Source of the DNA: Vulcanimicrobiota bacterium
GTDB taxonomy: Bacteria; Vulcanimicrobiota; Vulcanimicrobiia; Vulcanimicrobiales; Vulcanimicrobiaceae
NCBI GenBank assembly: GCA_003140215.1
Contig: PLJL01000004.1
Location: 1,770,192 to 1,834,191, forward strand
Length of the DNA: 64,000 bases
Reading direction: 5' to 3'
The stretch's first letter is position 1. Every line of letters starts with the position of its first letter. Shown piece by piece: positions 27,002-34,421 of the stretch. The notes beneath the pieces are model-generated. The model was not told where the DNA came from and searched no databases. It was given only the letters and a program-made list of their open reading frames with translations. A program made the translations under genes and the position numbers.

Positions 27002-27466
27002 ATGGACGACTGGGAGCGCTGGGGCAACGCAACAGTGGCCACGATCGAGCCGATTGTCGCGGTTAACCGATTCCTGAAGGCCGCGGAGGGCCTGCAAGGC
27101 GGCGCGGCCGACGGGGGGGCGACGCGACGCCCGCAGGGCCGTCGTCGGCGTCGACGGGGGGACCCGCGACCTGGGTCGCTAGACCGTGATCGGCCGACCC
27201 TGACCAGCGGACCATTCCTTGACGTCTCGCCTGAAATCGGCCCCGGGACGGCGCACAAACGCGCGCATTCGATCGATCGAACAATCGACGGTTGTCGCGG
27301 GCGCGCGCCCGCGGGCGACCGGCGGAGCCGAATCGCCCCGAGGCAGTTATGTCACACGATGGCGCCAGACGAAGCCCGGTCACGGGTCGGCCAGACTCCT
27401 CGAACGCCTCACCCTGCGCGGGCTCAGCGCGCCGCAACACCAACCCTTCATCCTGCGCGGCGGTGA
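27002..27466 (+). pseudogene. open frame with strong ribosome binding site, truncated after ~35 codons
   Basis: AAAGGAGGTGAT at 26985-26996 is a textbook Shine-Dalgarno, nine bases before ATG 27002. The first ~35 codons are protein-like (DDWERWGNATVATIEPIVAV, NRFLKAAEGLQGG). The rest of the open frame is Arg/Pro-rich and looks like the antisense of non-coding DNA. I read it as the 5' end of a gene cut off by rearrangement at the island border. Confidence 0.35.
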
Positions 27467-27512
27467 GCTTCGCGCGGGCCCGCATCCCTTCGTAGTTCTT
27501 CATGACATGGTA

Positions 27513-27574
27513 GGCGTCTTGGTGCGAAATTCCAGGCATTCCAGAACATCAGGCTGTAGCGACGGAGGCGCGCA
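27513..27574. repeat. imperfect ~62-bp direct repeat, right copy
   Basis: Begins GGCGTCTT, includes TTCCAGAACA and ends GACGGAGGCGCGCA; partner of 24690-24750 with one single-base length difference. It lies 68 bases before the tRNA-Thr 3' end. Confidence 0.62.
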
Positions 27575-27641
27575 ATTCGGGCAAGGCCGCGACAATCCGG
27601 TCAGCCCCAATCCAAAAGCGGGCAAAGCAGCACGGCGCTTG

Positions 27642-27718
27642 TGGAGCCGACGGTGGGATTCGAACCCACGGCCCTCCGATTACAAATCGGAAGCTCTGAA
27701 CCACTGAGCTACGTCGGC
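27642..27718 (-). tRNA. tRNA-Thr (anticodon TGT)
   Basis: Read on the minus strand: acceptor GCCGACG pairs with CGTCGGC; D-arm GCTCAGTGGTTCAGAGC; anticodon stem TCCGA/TCGGA with loop TTTGTAA; T-arm GTGGGTTCGAATCCCAC; encoded CCA end at 27642-27644. The 3' end faces the accessory island, the usual orientation for tRNA-targeted integration. Confidence 0.96.
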
Positions 27719-27807
27719 GCGTCGTTTCATTTCAGCGCACGCGCGCAGGAAACCCCGGTGGGTAGGAACGCTGCGTGGGGGCCCCGTATCAGAGCGGGTC
27801 CCACCGT

Positions 27808-27895
27808 GGGTAGGTGGTCGAGTGGTTAATGGCACCGGGCTGTAAACCCGGCTCGCGAAAGCGATACGCAGGTTCGAATCCTGCCCTGCCCACCA
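27808..27895 (+). tRNA. tRNA-Tyr (anticodon GTA)
   Basis: Class II tRNA with a long variable arm: acceptor GGGTAGG pairs with CCTGCCC, anticodon stem CCGGG/CCCGG around CTGTAAA, variable arm CTCGCGAAAGCGA, T-arm GCAGGTTCGAATCCTGC, CCA encoded. The long variable arm and GTA anticodon identify tyrosine. Confidence 0.96.
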
Positions 27896-27960
27896 GTTCG
27901 AGCAAGCGGCGCGTGTGCGCGCAAGGTACACGCGCCGCCGCTTCGTAACGACAGTCGAGC

Positions 27961-28034
27961 GCGGGCGTTGCATAATGGTAATGCCCTTGCCTTCCAAGCA
28001 AGAGTCGCGGGTTCGATTCCCGCCGCCCGCTCCA
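27961..28034 (+). tRNA. tRNA-Gly (anticodon TCC)
   Basis: Acceptor GCGGGCG pairs with CGCCCGC; anticodon stem CTTGC/GCAAG with loop CTTCCAA; T-arm GCGGGTTCGATTCCCGC; CCA encoded at 28032-28034. Confidence 0.96.
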
Positions 28035-28050
28035 ATTTCACGAGGGAACC

Positions 28051-29259
28051 GTGACGATCGTACGGCGCGCATGCGCAGGTATTCTGAGCGCGGCTTTGCT
28101 TTTTGCGGCCCTGGTCTTCGGAACGGAGTCGCGAGCGAGTGCTGCGGCCGCGCTGACCATCGACTCGAGGATCGAGTGGCATCCTCCGGCGTCGGCAAGC
28201 ACCGACGATGCGTCATGCGATGCGGCCAAAAATCCGCCAGGGTACACGGCCTGCCGGATCCTGGTGATGCGGGCGAACGGGGCGTCGCCTCAAGCGGTCG
28301 CGTTTGCCCGGATGTTGTCAGCACAGCGTGGCTTCTTCGGGTACGCTCAGCACGTCGATGCGGGCCGCTACGGGCCGATCGCGCGGGTTGCGACATTGGG
28401 TTCGGGCATCTCGACGTACGCGTCCGGATATTACGCCGGCCCAAATCTCGAGTTGACCAGTACGGAAGACGACCGGTATGACGCTCGCCTGCATCTCGCG
28501 CGAAGCCCAGTCTTTCGTGCGCTGCGCGCCGCGCATCCCCAAGCGACGCTGTGGGAACAATCATCGCCGGTCAGCGAGCTCCGGCGGCCCGGCGGAGGTC
28601 AGCGCTTCGTTTCCGTACGGCCGATCGTCGACGGTTGCCACGCCTGCAAGCTGCTCGGCGCCGCGCAAGTGGGCTATGACTTCGACGCCGCCGGGCGTTT
28701 CGTGAGCACCGTCCTGCTCGACGTGCGGGCCGGCGAGGTCGCCTGGTTCAAGCCGCGACCGCTATCCCCCGCGGCCGGTGCCGTCGCGGCGCCAAACGAT
28801 TTCTCGGTGCTGCGCGCGACGGGCATCGACCCCGCCCACGTCTGGATGTCGGTGCGCCAACTGCGCGATGCGGGCCTCGAGGTGGCGGGCGGCGGGAGGA
28901 TCGCAGTCCGCGTCCCGCTGCTCAGCGGCAGAGGCTGCGAATTCAGTCCAACGTCGTCTCTGCCGGGCGTCGGCGTCATGTTCACCAACGGCCGGGCGAC
29001 GCGTTTCGACGTCACGACGCGAGAGATCCCGACTGATCGTGGCATTCGCGTCGGCGATTCGGTGGCAACATTGATCAAGGTGTACCGCACACTGCGAGCG
29101 ACACGCGACATCTATATTCACGGCGGAACGGACTACGAGTTCGCGCCCGGCCCGCCGTTCGAACGCTATCGACTCACCTTCATAACCGACGGCAAGCGCG
29201 TCTTAGCCGTGTATGGCGGACGTCTACCGGAAGTCCGCTACGTCGAGCATTGCTTCTGA
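28051..29259 (+). CDS. exported hypothetical protein
   Basis: 402 residues from GTG 28051 with a signal peptide (ACAGILSAALLFAALVFG, then ESRASAAA). The mature part has several cysteines (DDASCDAAKNPPGYTACRIL; VDGCHACKLLGA; GRGCEFSP) that could form disulfides outside the cytoplasm. It ends in a compact C-terminal part around RVLAVYGGRLPEVRYVEHCF. I do not recognise a family. It stands alone between tRNA-Gly and a beta-lactamase-fold hydrolase. Confidence 0.78.
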   Translation: MTIVRRACAGILSAALLFAALVFGTESRASAAAALTIDSRIEWHPPASASTDDASCDAAKNPPGYTACRILVMRANGASPQAVAFARMLSAQRGFFGYAQHVDAGRYGPIARVATLGSGISTYASGYYAGPNLELTSTEDDRYDARLHLARSPVFRALRAAHPQATLWEQSSPVSELRRPGGGQRFVSVRPIVDGCHACKLLGAAQVGYDFDAAGRFVSTVLLDVRAGEVAWFKPRPLSPAAGAVAAPNDFSVLRATGIDPAHVWMSVRQLRDAGLEVAGGGRIAVRVPLLSGRGCEFSPTSSLPGVGVMFTNGRATRFDVTTREIPTDRGIRVGDSVATLIKVYRTLRATRDIYIHGGTDYEFAPGPPFERYRLTFITDGKRVLAVYGGRLPEVRYVEHCF

Positions 29260-29353
29260 GCGCGCCGACCGGCGTTCGCGAGATGACGTCGGCGCCGGGA
29301 GTGCGGTGGCACTTCGCTTCGCGTAGAATGGTGGAAGCGTTGAGTCAAACGAA

Positions 29354-30193
29354 GTGAGGCGCGGTCGGTTTGTCGCCTTGCTCGGTGCAGGTTGTGTCGC
29401 ACGGCCGATCGTCGTCGAAGCGGCGTCGCGCGACGAGCTGGTCTGGTACGCAGGCGACCTGGATGGTGCGCGCACGTTCTCCAACGGTGCCGACCGTGTG
29501 CTGCCCGCCGCTTCGGTCATCAAACTGCTGATCGCGCGGACGCTGGTCGACGCCGTCTCGTCAGGCCAACTCTCACTGGACACGCGCGTGCCGCTGAACC
29601 TGCGCGACCGCGTCGGAGGGTCCGAACGGTACGCTGCGACGCCTGCGGGGCGCTATCGCGTTGCTGAGCTCCTCGACGCGATGCTCTCGCTGAGCGACAA
29701 CACCGCGTCGAACGTTTTGCTCCACTACCTCGGTGCAGAACGATGCAACCGCCGGGCGGCGGCTTCGGGTTTTACGGCGACCCGCATTCGCCGCAGCTTC
29801 TATGATTGGGAAGCGCGAAGGCGCGGCTTGGAGAACACTACGACGCCGCGCGAGAGCGCGCTCCTCTTGGTGGAGCTCGCACGGCGAGCGCAGGTTCGCG
29901 GCCGCGATGGTGACGTAGCGCGGGCGACAATGAGCGCGCTGCTCGCCCAAACCGATCGCGAGACGATCCCGGCGGCCTTGCCGCGCAGGAGTGCCATCGC
30001 GAATAAGACCGGCGAGCTGCCGGGGATCAGAAACGACGTCGCGATCGTCGGCTACGGTCGTCCCGGCGCATACGTCGTCTCGGTGATGGACCGCTACGGT
30101 GCGACGCGGACGACCGCGATCGAACGGATCCGGGCGCTCGTCGCGACCCTCGATCGCCGGCTCGAGCAGTCCCCAGCCATCACACGGTCATAG
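29354..30193 (+). CDS. class A beta-lactamase-like serine hydrolase
   Basis: 279 residues from GTG 29354. All three active-site elements of the penicillin-binding fold are present: SVIK (SxxK), LSDNTAS (SDN) and ANKTGEL (KTG). The omega-loop region reads WEARRRGLENTTTPRE, as in class-A-related serine hydrolases, rather than the classic RxExELN with Glu166, so true beta-lactamase activity is uncertain. The N-terminus is short but could include an export signal (FVALLGAGCVARPIVVEAAS). Substrate unknown; cell-wall peptide or beta-lactam are the obvious candidates. Confidence 0.85.
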   Translation: MRRGRFVALLGAGCVARPIVVEAASRDELVWYAGDLDGARTFSNGADRVLPAASVIKLLIARTLVDAVSSGQLSLDTRVPLNLRDRVGGSERYAATPAGRYRVAELLDAMLSLSDNTASNVLLHYLGAERCNRRAAASGFTATRIRRSFYDWEARRRGLENTTTPRESALLLVELARRAQVRGRDGDVARATMSALLAQTDRETIPAALPRRSAIANKTGELPGIRNDVAIVGYGRPGAYVVSVMDRYGATRTTAIERIRALVATLDRRLEQSPAITRS

Positions 30194-30232
30194 TGCCGCA
30201 CTGGTGGCACTGCGATCGCGTACGCTTGCGGC

Positions 30233-30733
30233 ATGGGCGACCTCGTACGTTTTCGCGGTATCTCGTTGTTGGTACAGGATGCGCTGTTTGAATCCATCGA
30301 CGACACGACACCGGTTTGTGCCGAGCGCCCGAAGCGCAACACGAAGGCGATCGGGGACCGCTCCGAAGCTGCGGTGTTGAGCGCTCTGGTCCGAACCGGG
30401 TATGCCGTCTCCATTCCGTTCGGCGAAAACCACCGGTACGATCTGCTCATCGACGATGGCTCGCGCATCTTGCGCGTACAAGTCAAGACTGGGCGGTTGC
30501 ACGGCGAGGTGATCAGCTATAGCTGCCAGAGCACGCATTGGCATCGCGGTGGTTCCGCGCGGCCCTACTTCGGCCAGGTCGACATCATCGCGGTGTTTTG
30601 CCCGCAGAACGGGAAGGTCTACCTCCTGCCCGAGAAGGAATTTGTAGCCACCCGCGCACATCTTCGGCTCTCGGAACCGGCAAACAATCAACGCCGCCGG
30701 ATTCGCTGGGCTCGTGAGTTCGAGCTGGCGTAG
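30233..30733 (+). CDS. PD-(D/E)XK endonuclease of the group I intron/homing type, 3' end inside a tRNA gene
   Basis: 166 residues. The core KAIGDRSEAAVLSALVRTGY, YDLLIDDG, LRVQVKTGR is the restriction-like fold of the PD-(D/E)XK family related to the tRNA-intron homing endonuclease I-Ssp6803I. D and Q-x-K on successive strands are visible (VQVKTG). A conserved tail follows (GQVDIIAVFCPQNGKVYLLP). Its final codons and stop are made by the first ten bases of the tRNA-Thr gene (30724-30733). An intact tRNA next to a free-standing endonuclease fits a homing or tRNA-associated mobile element. Confidence 0.75.
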   Translation: MGDLVRFRGISLLVQDALFESIDDTTPVCAERPKRNTKAIGDRSEAAVLSALVRTGYAVSIPFGENHRYDLLIDDGSRILRVQVKTGRLHGEVISYSCQSTHWHRGGSARPYFGQVDIIAVFCPQNGKVYLLPEKEFVATRAHLRLSEPANNQRRRIRWAREFELA

Positions 30734-30798
30734 CTTAGTGGTAAAGCACCTCGTTGGTAACGAGGAGAGCGTGGGTTCAAGCCCCACCGCCAGCTCCA
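30724..30798 (+). tRNA. tRNA-Thr (anticodon GGT)
   Basis: Acceptor GCTGGCG pairs with CGCCAGC; anticodon stem CTCGT/ACGAG with loop TGGTA inside TTGGTAA; T-arm GTGGGTTCAAGCCCCAC; CCA encoded. Uninterrupted. Its first ten bases double as the end of the endonuclease gene. Confidence 0.95.
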
Positions 30799-30808
30799 GA
30801 AAATGATC

Positions 30809-30834
30809 GAGACCCTCCCACCGCGGAGGGTCTC
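30809..30834 (+). terminator. hairpin after tRNA-Thr(GGT)
   Basis: Perfect 10-bp stem GAGACCCTCC/GGAGGGTCTC with a six-base loop, followed by GTCGCTTTCC. Probably a factor-independent terminator for the tRNA transcript; the T-tract is weak. Confidence 0.6.
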
Positions 30835-30853
30835 GTCGCTTTCCTGAGTAGTC

Positions 30854-31822
30854 GTGGGCGTCATGGCTACAGCCGTATCGACCGACAGCGCGAAGCGCGC
30901 CCTCCTCGAACGCCTCGTCGACGACGCGGGGCTCTTCCCGCCGGCGCAGTTGCCGATGCGGCTCGCCCTGCGAGCGCACGCCCGCCACCGCGAGAGCGCC
31001 TACTCGTGGATCGGCGGGCGCTTCGTGGTCCCGGCCTCGCGGCTGGACGAGTTCGCGACCGCGCGCGCCTTGGAACGTGCTCCGGTCGACCTGAGCGTCG
31101 TGCTCGACTCGGGCTCCAGCGGCGCCAAGGGCGACACCGTGCGAGCCGACCTGGAGCGCGTCGAGCGGATCCGCCAACTCGACGGCGTTACGGTGTCCTC
31201 GTTCGAAGCGCGGCTCCCGCGGCTGGCGCTCGACGACGCGGCCACGAAGCGAATCGTCGCCGATCTCGTCGAGCGCTACCCCAGCACCGACGTCGCGTTC
31301 TGGTACGAGTCGTCATACGCTGCCGGCTGGGCGACGCCGCCCGAGCAGTGGCTCGCCGTGCTCGCGAGCGCGCGCAAAGCCGCTCCGGCGAACGTGATGC
31401 TGGGCGCGAAGGTGCGCTGCGGCGGAGCCGCTGCGGGAGCGACCCCGTCAGTTGAGGACCTGGCGGCGTTCATCACCGCGGCGCATGCGCACGACGTACC
31501 GTGGAAAGCGACGGCGGGACTCCACCATCCCGTGCGCGGGACGCAGGGTGCCGACGGCAGTGCGGTAGCGCACGGCTTCCTCAACGTCGTCGTCGCGGCC
31601 GCCGCGTTGCACGCCGGCGCCGTCGAAGCATCGCGCGTCGCCGAGATCCTCGCCGAAACGAACCCGCGCGCGTTCGTGGTCGATCCCGCCCACGTCGCCT
31701 GGCGTGAGGTACGGCTCGAAGCCGAGCAGGTCGCCGCGGCGCGCGCGCGCTGCGTCGCGTTCGGCAGTTGCAGCTTCGACGAACCGGTCAACGACTTGCG
31801 CGAGCTCGGCATGCTCTCGTGA
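30854..31822 (+). CDS. uncharacterised conserved protein, co-transcribed with fumarylacetoacetase
   Basis: 322 residues from GTG 30854. The conserved-looking segments are AKVRCGG, WKATAGLHHPVRG and AHGFLNVVVAAAALHAG, in a Leu/Ala/Val-rich alternating pattern that would suit a TIM-barrel-like enzyme with the two Lys residues as active-site candidates. The stop overlaps the GTG start of fahA (GTGA), so the two are translationally coupled. That points to aromatic catabolism downstream of homogentisate, but the reaction is unknown. A missing maleylacetoacetate isomerase-type step is one untested idea. Confidence 0.8.
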   Translation: MGVMATAVSTDSAKRALLERLVDDAGLFPPAQLPMRLALRAHARHRESAYSWIGGRFVVPASRLDEFATARALERAPVDLSVVLDSGSSGAKGDTVRADLERVERIRQLDGVTVSSFEARLPRLALDDAATKRIVADLVERYPSTDVAFWYESSYAAGWATPPEQWLAVLASARKAAPANVMLGAKVRCGGAAAGATPSVEDLAAFITAAHAHDVPWKATAGLHHPVRGTQGADGSAVAHGFLNVVVAAAALHAGAVEASRVAEILAETNPRAFVVDPAHVAWREVRLEAEQVAAARARCVAFGSCSFDEPVNDLRELGMLS

Positions 31823-33042
31823 CCGATCCGGGCGACTACGGACTCGACAACCTGCCGTTTGGAATCTTCTCCGACGCCGGCTCCGGCCGCAAGCGCGCGG
31901 GCGTCGCCTTCGGCGACGGTGTGATCGACCTCGACCGACTCGTCGGCGCCGGGTTCCTGGATGCCGAGTCGCTGCGCGGTGCGACGACCTTGAACGACTT
32001 TTTCGGCGCGGGGCTCGCAACCTGGCGTGCGGTGCGCGCGCGCGTGCGCTCGATGCTTGCATCGGACGCCCCAGCCGAGGAGCGCGCCGTCGTGACAACG
32101 GCGACGTTGCCGCGCGACGCCGTTACGATGCACCTGCCGATCGCGGTCGGCGACTACGTCGACTTCTACTCCTCGCTCGAGCATGCGACCAACGTCGGCC
32201 GCATCTTGCGCCCGAACTCTGCGCCGCTCCAACCGAACTACCGTCACATCCCGATCGGCTATCACGGCCGCTCCGGGACCGTCGTCGTCAGCGGAACGCC
32301 GATCCGCCGCCCGCACGGCCAGCGCAAGGCGCCCGACGCGGACGCGCCGACGTTCGGCCCGTCGGTGATGCTCGACGTCGAGCTGGAGCTCGGCTGGATC
32401 GCCGGCGCGGGCAGCAACCACGGCGAGCCGATCGGCGCCGACGCGGTGCGCGAGCACGTCTTCGGCTACGTGCTGCTCGACGACTGGAGCGCTCGCGACA
32501 TTCAAGCCTGGGAGTATCAGCCGCTGGGCCCGTTCCTGAGCAAGTCGTTCGCGACGTCGATCTCGCCGTGGGTCGTCTCGCTCGACGCGCTCGAGCCGTT
32601 TCGCGTCGCTGAGCCGGCGCGCGACCCCGAGCCGCTGCCGTACCTGCGCGCGCGCGAACCCTGGTCCTACGACATCGAGCTCGAGATGCTGCTGCAGACG
32701 CCGCGGATGCGCGAACGCGCGCTCGCCCCGATCAGCCTTTCACGCACGAACTTTCGCGGCATGTACTGGACCGTCGCGCAACAGCTCGCGCACGTGACGT
32801 CGAACGGAGCGCGCTTGCGCCCCGGCGATCTGTTCGGCACGGGAACGGTCTCGGGTGCCGAGCAGGGGACGCAGGGTTCGCTGCTCGAGCTGACCTGGCG
32901 CGGCGCGAACCCGATCGCGTTGCCCGATGGAGAAACGCGCGGTTTTCTCGAAGACGGCGACACCGTGATCATGCGGGGCCGCGCGATCCGGGGAGCGGCC
33001 CGCGTCGGTTTGGGGGAGGTGGTGGGTACCATCGCCCCCTGA
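31819..33042 (+). CDS. fahA: fumarylacetoacetase
   Basis: 407 residues. N-terminal domain (DNLPFGIFS) and a catalytic FAH domain with DYVDFYSSLEHATNVG, the active-site HYGRSG-like GYHGRSGTVVVSG, LDVELELGWIAG, GYVLLDDWSARDIQAWEYQ and the late FGTGTVSG with GSLLELTW. It hydrolyses fumarylacetoacetate to fumarate and acetoacetate, the last step of tyrosine/homogentisate breakdown. The start is GTG at 31819, overlapping the upstream stop. No homogentisate dioxygenase gene is in the window. Confidence 0.95.
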   Translation: MTDPGDYGLDNLPFGIFSDAGSGRKRAGVAFGDGVIDLDRLVGAGFLDAESLRGATTLNDFFGAGLATWRAVRARVRSMLASDAPAEERAVVTTATLPRDAVTMHLPIAVGDYVDFYSSLEHATNVGRILRPNSAPLQPNYRHIPIGYHGRSGTVVVSGTPIRRPHGQRKAPDADAPTFGPSVMLDVELELGWIAGAGSNHGEPIGADAVREHVFGYVLLDDWSARDIQAWEYQPLGPFLSKSFATSISPWVVSLDALEPFRVAEPARDPEPLPYLRAREPWSYDIELEMLLQTPRMRERALAPISLSRTNFRGMYWTVAQQLAHVTSNGARLRPGDLFGTGTVSGAEQGTQGSLLELTWRGANPIALPDGETRGFLEDGDTVIMRGRAIRGAARVGLGEVVGTIAP

Positions 33043-33062
33043 CGCGCGCCGCGCCCGATACC

Positions 33063-33281
33063 CTACGGCTTCGTGCCGCCGGTGGTGGTCGAACCGCCGC
33101 TGGTCGTGCCGCTTCCCGTGGTCGTTCCTTGCGTCGTGGTCGTCGAGCCGGTCGGTGTCGTGGTGGTCGAGTTGCGCCACGGCTGCCACATGAACAGCGC
33201 GATCGCGGCGACGATGACGACGACGACGATCGCGATGATGGCGGTATTGCTGCTGCTCGAGCTGGAACTGCGTTCGGTCAT
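33063..33281 (-). CDS. small single-span membrane protein with Thr/Gly-rich tail
   Basis: 72 residues: a Ser-rich N-terminus, one strong membrane helix (AIIAIVVVVIVAAIALFMW), then a low-complexity Thr/Gly/Ser tail. Convergent with fahA. No family; the composition is typical of exported linkers or surface tails. Confidence 0.55.
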   Translation of the reverse strand: MTERSSSSSSSNTAIIAIVVVVIVAAIALFMWQPWRNSTTTTPTGSTTTTQGTTTGSGTTSGGSTTTGGTKP

Positions 33282-33395
33282 GCCGAGGTATCCTCCGAAT
33301 CCGAGTGCTACCCGAGCCGCTTACCCGCAATCCGGCTGACCGCCCCAGCCCAAGGAATGAGGCGCCTGGTTCCGGCGGGAAAGATACGCCGGTCC

Positions 33396-33470
33396 TGCGC
33401 CCGTAGCTCAACTGGATAGAGCGAGGCACTCCTAAGGCCGAGGTTGGCGGTTCAAGTCCGCCCGGGCGCG
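33396..33470 (+). tRNA. tRNA-Arg (anticodon CCT)
   Basis: Acceptor GCGCCCG pairs with CGGGCGC; D-arm GCTCAACTGGATAGAGC; anticodon loop CTCCTAA; T-arm GGCGGTTCAAGTCCGCC. CCA is not encoded, unlike the five other tRNAs in this window. Confidence 0.94.
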
Positions 33471-33475
33471 AATTC

Positions 33476-33676
33476 TCAACTGCGCTCCATGCGCGCGCCG
33501 AACTGTTCCCAGGTGAGCAACGCGCCGCGCTTCGCGTAACCGGGCCACCAATCGATGCCGCCGCGGCTGATGCGCAGCTCGCCGAACTTCTCGCCGTCGG
33601 CAAACACCTCGTACACGGCGTCGGCATTGCCGAGCTCGCGCGGCGGCGCGCTGACGACTACGCGATGTTCGGGCAT
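33476..33676 (-). CDS. small conserved-looking hypothetical protein
   Basis: 66 residues from the ATG at 33676 (PEHRVVVSAPPRELGNADAV). The rest, YEVFADGEKFGELRISRGGI followed by DWWPGYAKRGALLTWEQFG, is beta-rich with a DWWP turn. Protein-like composition and GC-rich third positions. Function unknown. Convergent with tRNA-Arg, six bases away. Confidence 0.65.
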   Translation of the reverse strand: MPEHRVVVSAPPRELGNADAVYEVFADGEKFGELRISRGGIDWWPGYAKRGALLTWEQFGARMERS

Positions 33677-33841
33677 GTCGTTCCCTTCCCAATCAGCCCC
33701 GGATCGAGCCCGACTTCGAGCCGGCGAGACGAAGTCCGTGGCGGCACTCGGCCTCAACATATCCCGCGACGGTATCCCCCCTGGCTAAAGGCGGCCCGCC
33801 CGGTCGCCGATGAGGGGGACGGGAGGCTACGGAGCCGGCGC

Positions 33842-34222
33842 ATGGACGAACGAGGACGGGCCGAGGTCGCCGCGAGCGACGGGGAGCTGCGCGCACTGCA
33901 GGTGCCGGCGCAGCGCGAGCGTGCCATGCCGGCCTGGCTCGCGCGTCTCCGAGACCAGCGTTCCGCGCCCGCCGTCGTCGACGGCGCGCTCATCGTGCGG
34001 CGCTACTTTCCCCGCGATCTGCGTACCGCACCGTCGATCCTCGTCGATGCCCCCGCCGAGTATTGCGCCCACTGTGCGACCGCCTTCGGCGAGTGTCACG
34101 GCGTCGTTCACAGCTGGAAGCTGCGCCAAGGCGTGCGCGCGCTGCGTACCGCGCTCATCCTGTGCGACGATTGCGACGCCGCACTGCGGCCGCAGGCGTA
34201 CCTCGCCGCGGCCGGCGGATAG
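33842..34222 (+). CDS. small cysteine-rich hypothetical protein, possible zinc ribbon
   Basis: 126 residues from ATG 33842. The second half has CAHC, then GEC, and later CDDC (AEYCAHCATAFGECHGVVHS; LILCDDCDAALRP), a set of paired cysteines able to hold a zinc ion. The first half is helical and Arg/Glu-rich. It is followed by a 41-residue membrane peptide gene and may be co-transcribed with it. Confidence 0.62.
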   Translation: MDERGRAEVAASDGELRALQVPAQRERAMPAWLARLRDQRSAPAVVDGALIVRRYFPRDLRTAPSILVDAPAEYCAHCATAFGECHGVVHSWKLRQGVRALRTALILCDDCDAALRPQAYLAAAGG

Positions 34223-34231
34223 CGCGACGCG

Positions 34232-34357
34232 ATGCGGGTCAGCCGCCGTAAACGCCCCAAACCGCCGTCGGAGTACGACCGCGAGACGACGATCTACATC
34301 ATCTTCATCCTCGCGCTCGTCGGCGCCGTGATGTGGGCGGTGGTCGCCCCGCGCTGA
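34232..34357 (+). CDS. 41-residue single-span membrane peptide
   Basis: A very short gene: MRVSRRKRPKPPSEYDRETT, then the membrane helix IYIIFILALVGAVMWAVVAP and R. A basic N-terminus and one 20-residue hydrophobic stretch fit a cytoplasm-in anchor. Nine bases separate it from the cysteine-rich gene upstream. Function unknown. Confidence 0.55.
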   Translation: MRVSRRKRPKPPSEYDRETTIYIIFILALVGAVMWAVVAPR

Positions 34358-34421
34358 ACCGGGTTCCGGGCAGGACCGGCGCGAACCAACGAAGCCTGCG
34401 TAGCCTTCGGCCGGAGTACCA

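Larger units (their letters stand above)
26897..27641. other. 745-base right end of the island, without an intact gene
   Basis: Contains a strong Shine-Dalgarno sequence with a short open frame (see 27002), the second copy of the ~62-bp repeat, and minus-strand coding-like debris (SHQDAYHVMKNYEGMRARAK). No integrase or recombinase can be read. It abuts the 3' end of tRNA-Thr. Confidence 0.45.

Noticed and set aside
27219..27707. 162-codon frame crossing tRNA-Thr(TGT)
   Set aside because: The end (RRWDSNPRPSDYKSEALNH) is the familiar false translation of a tRNA gene.
29354..30193. Calling this a resistance beta-lactamase
   Set aside because: SxxK, SDN and KTG are present, but the Glu166-type omega loop is not in the standard form, so only the fold-level name is supported.
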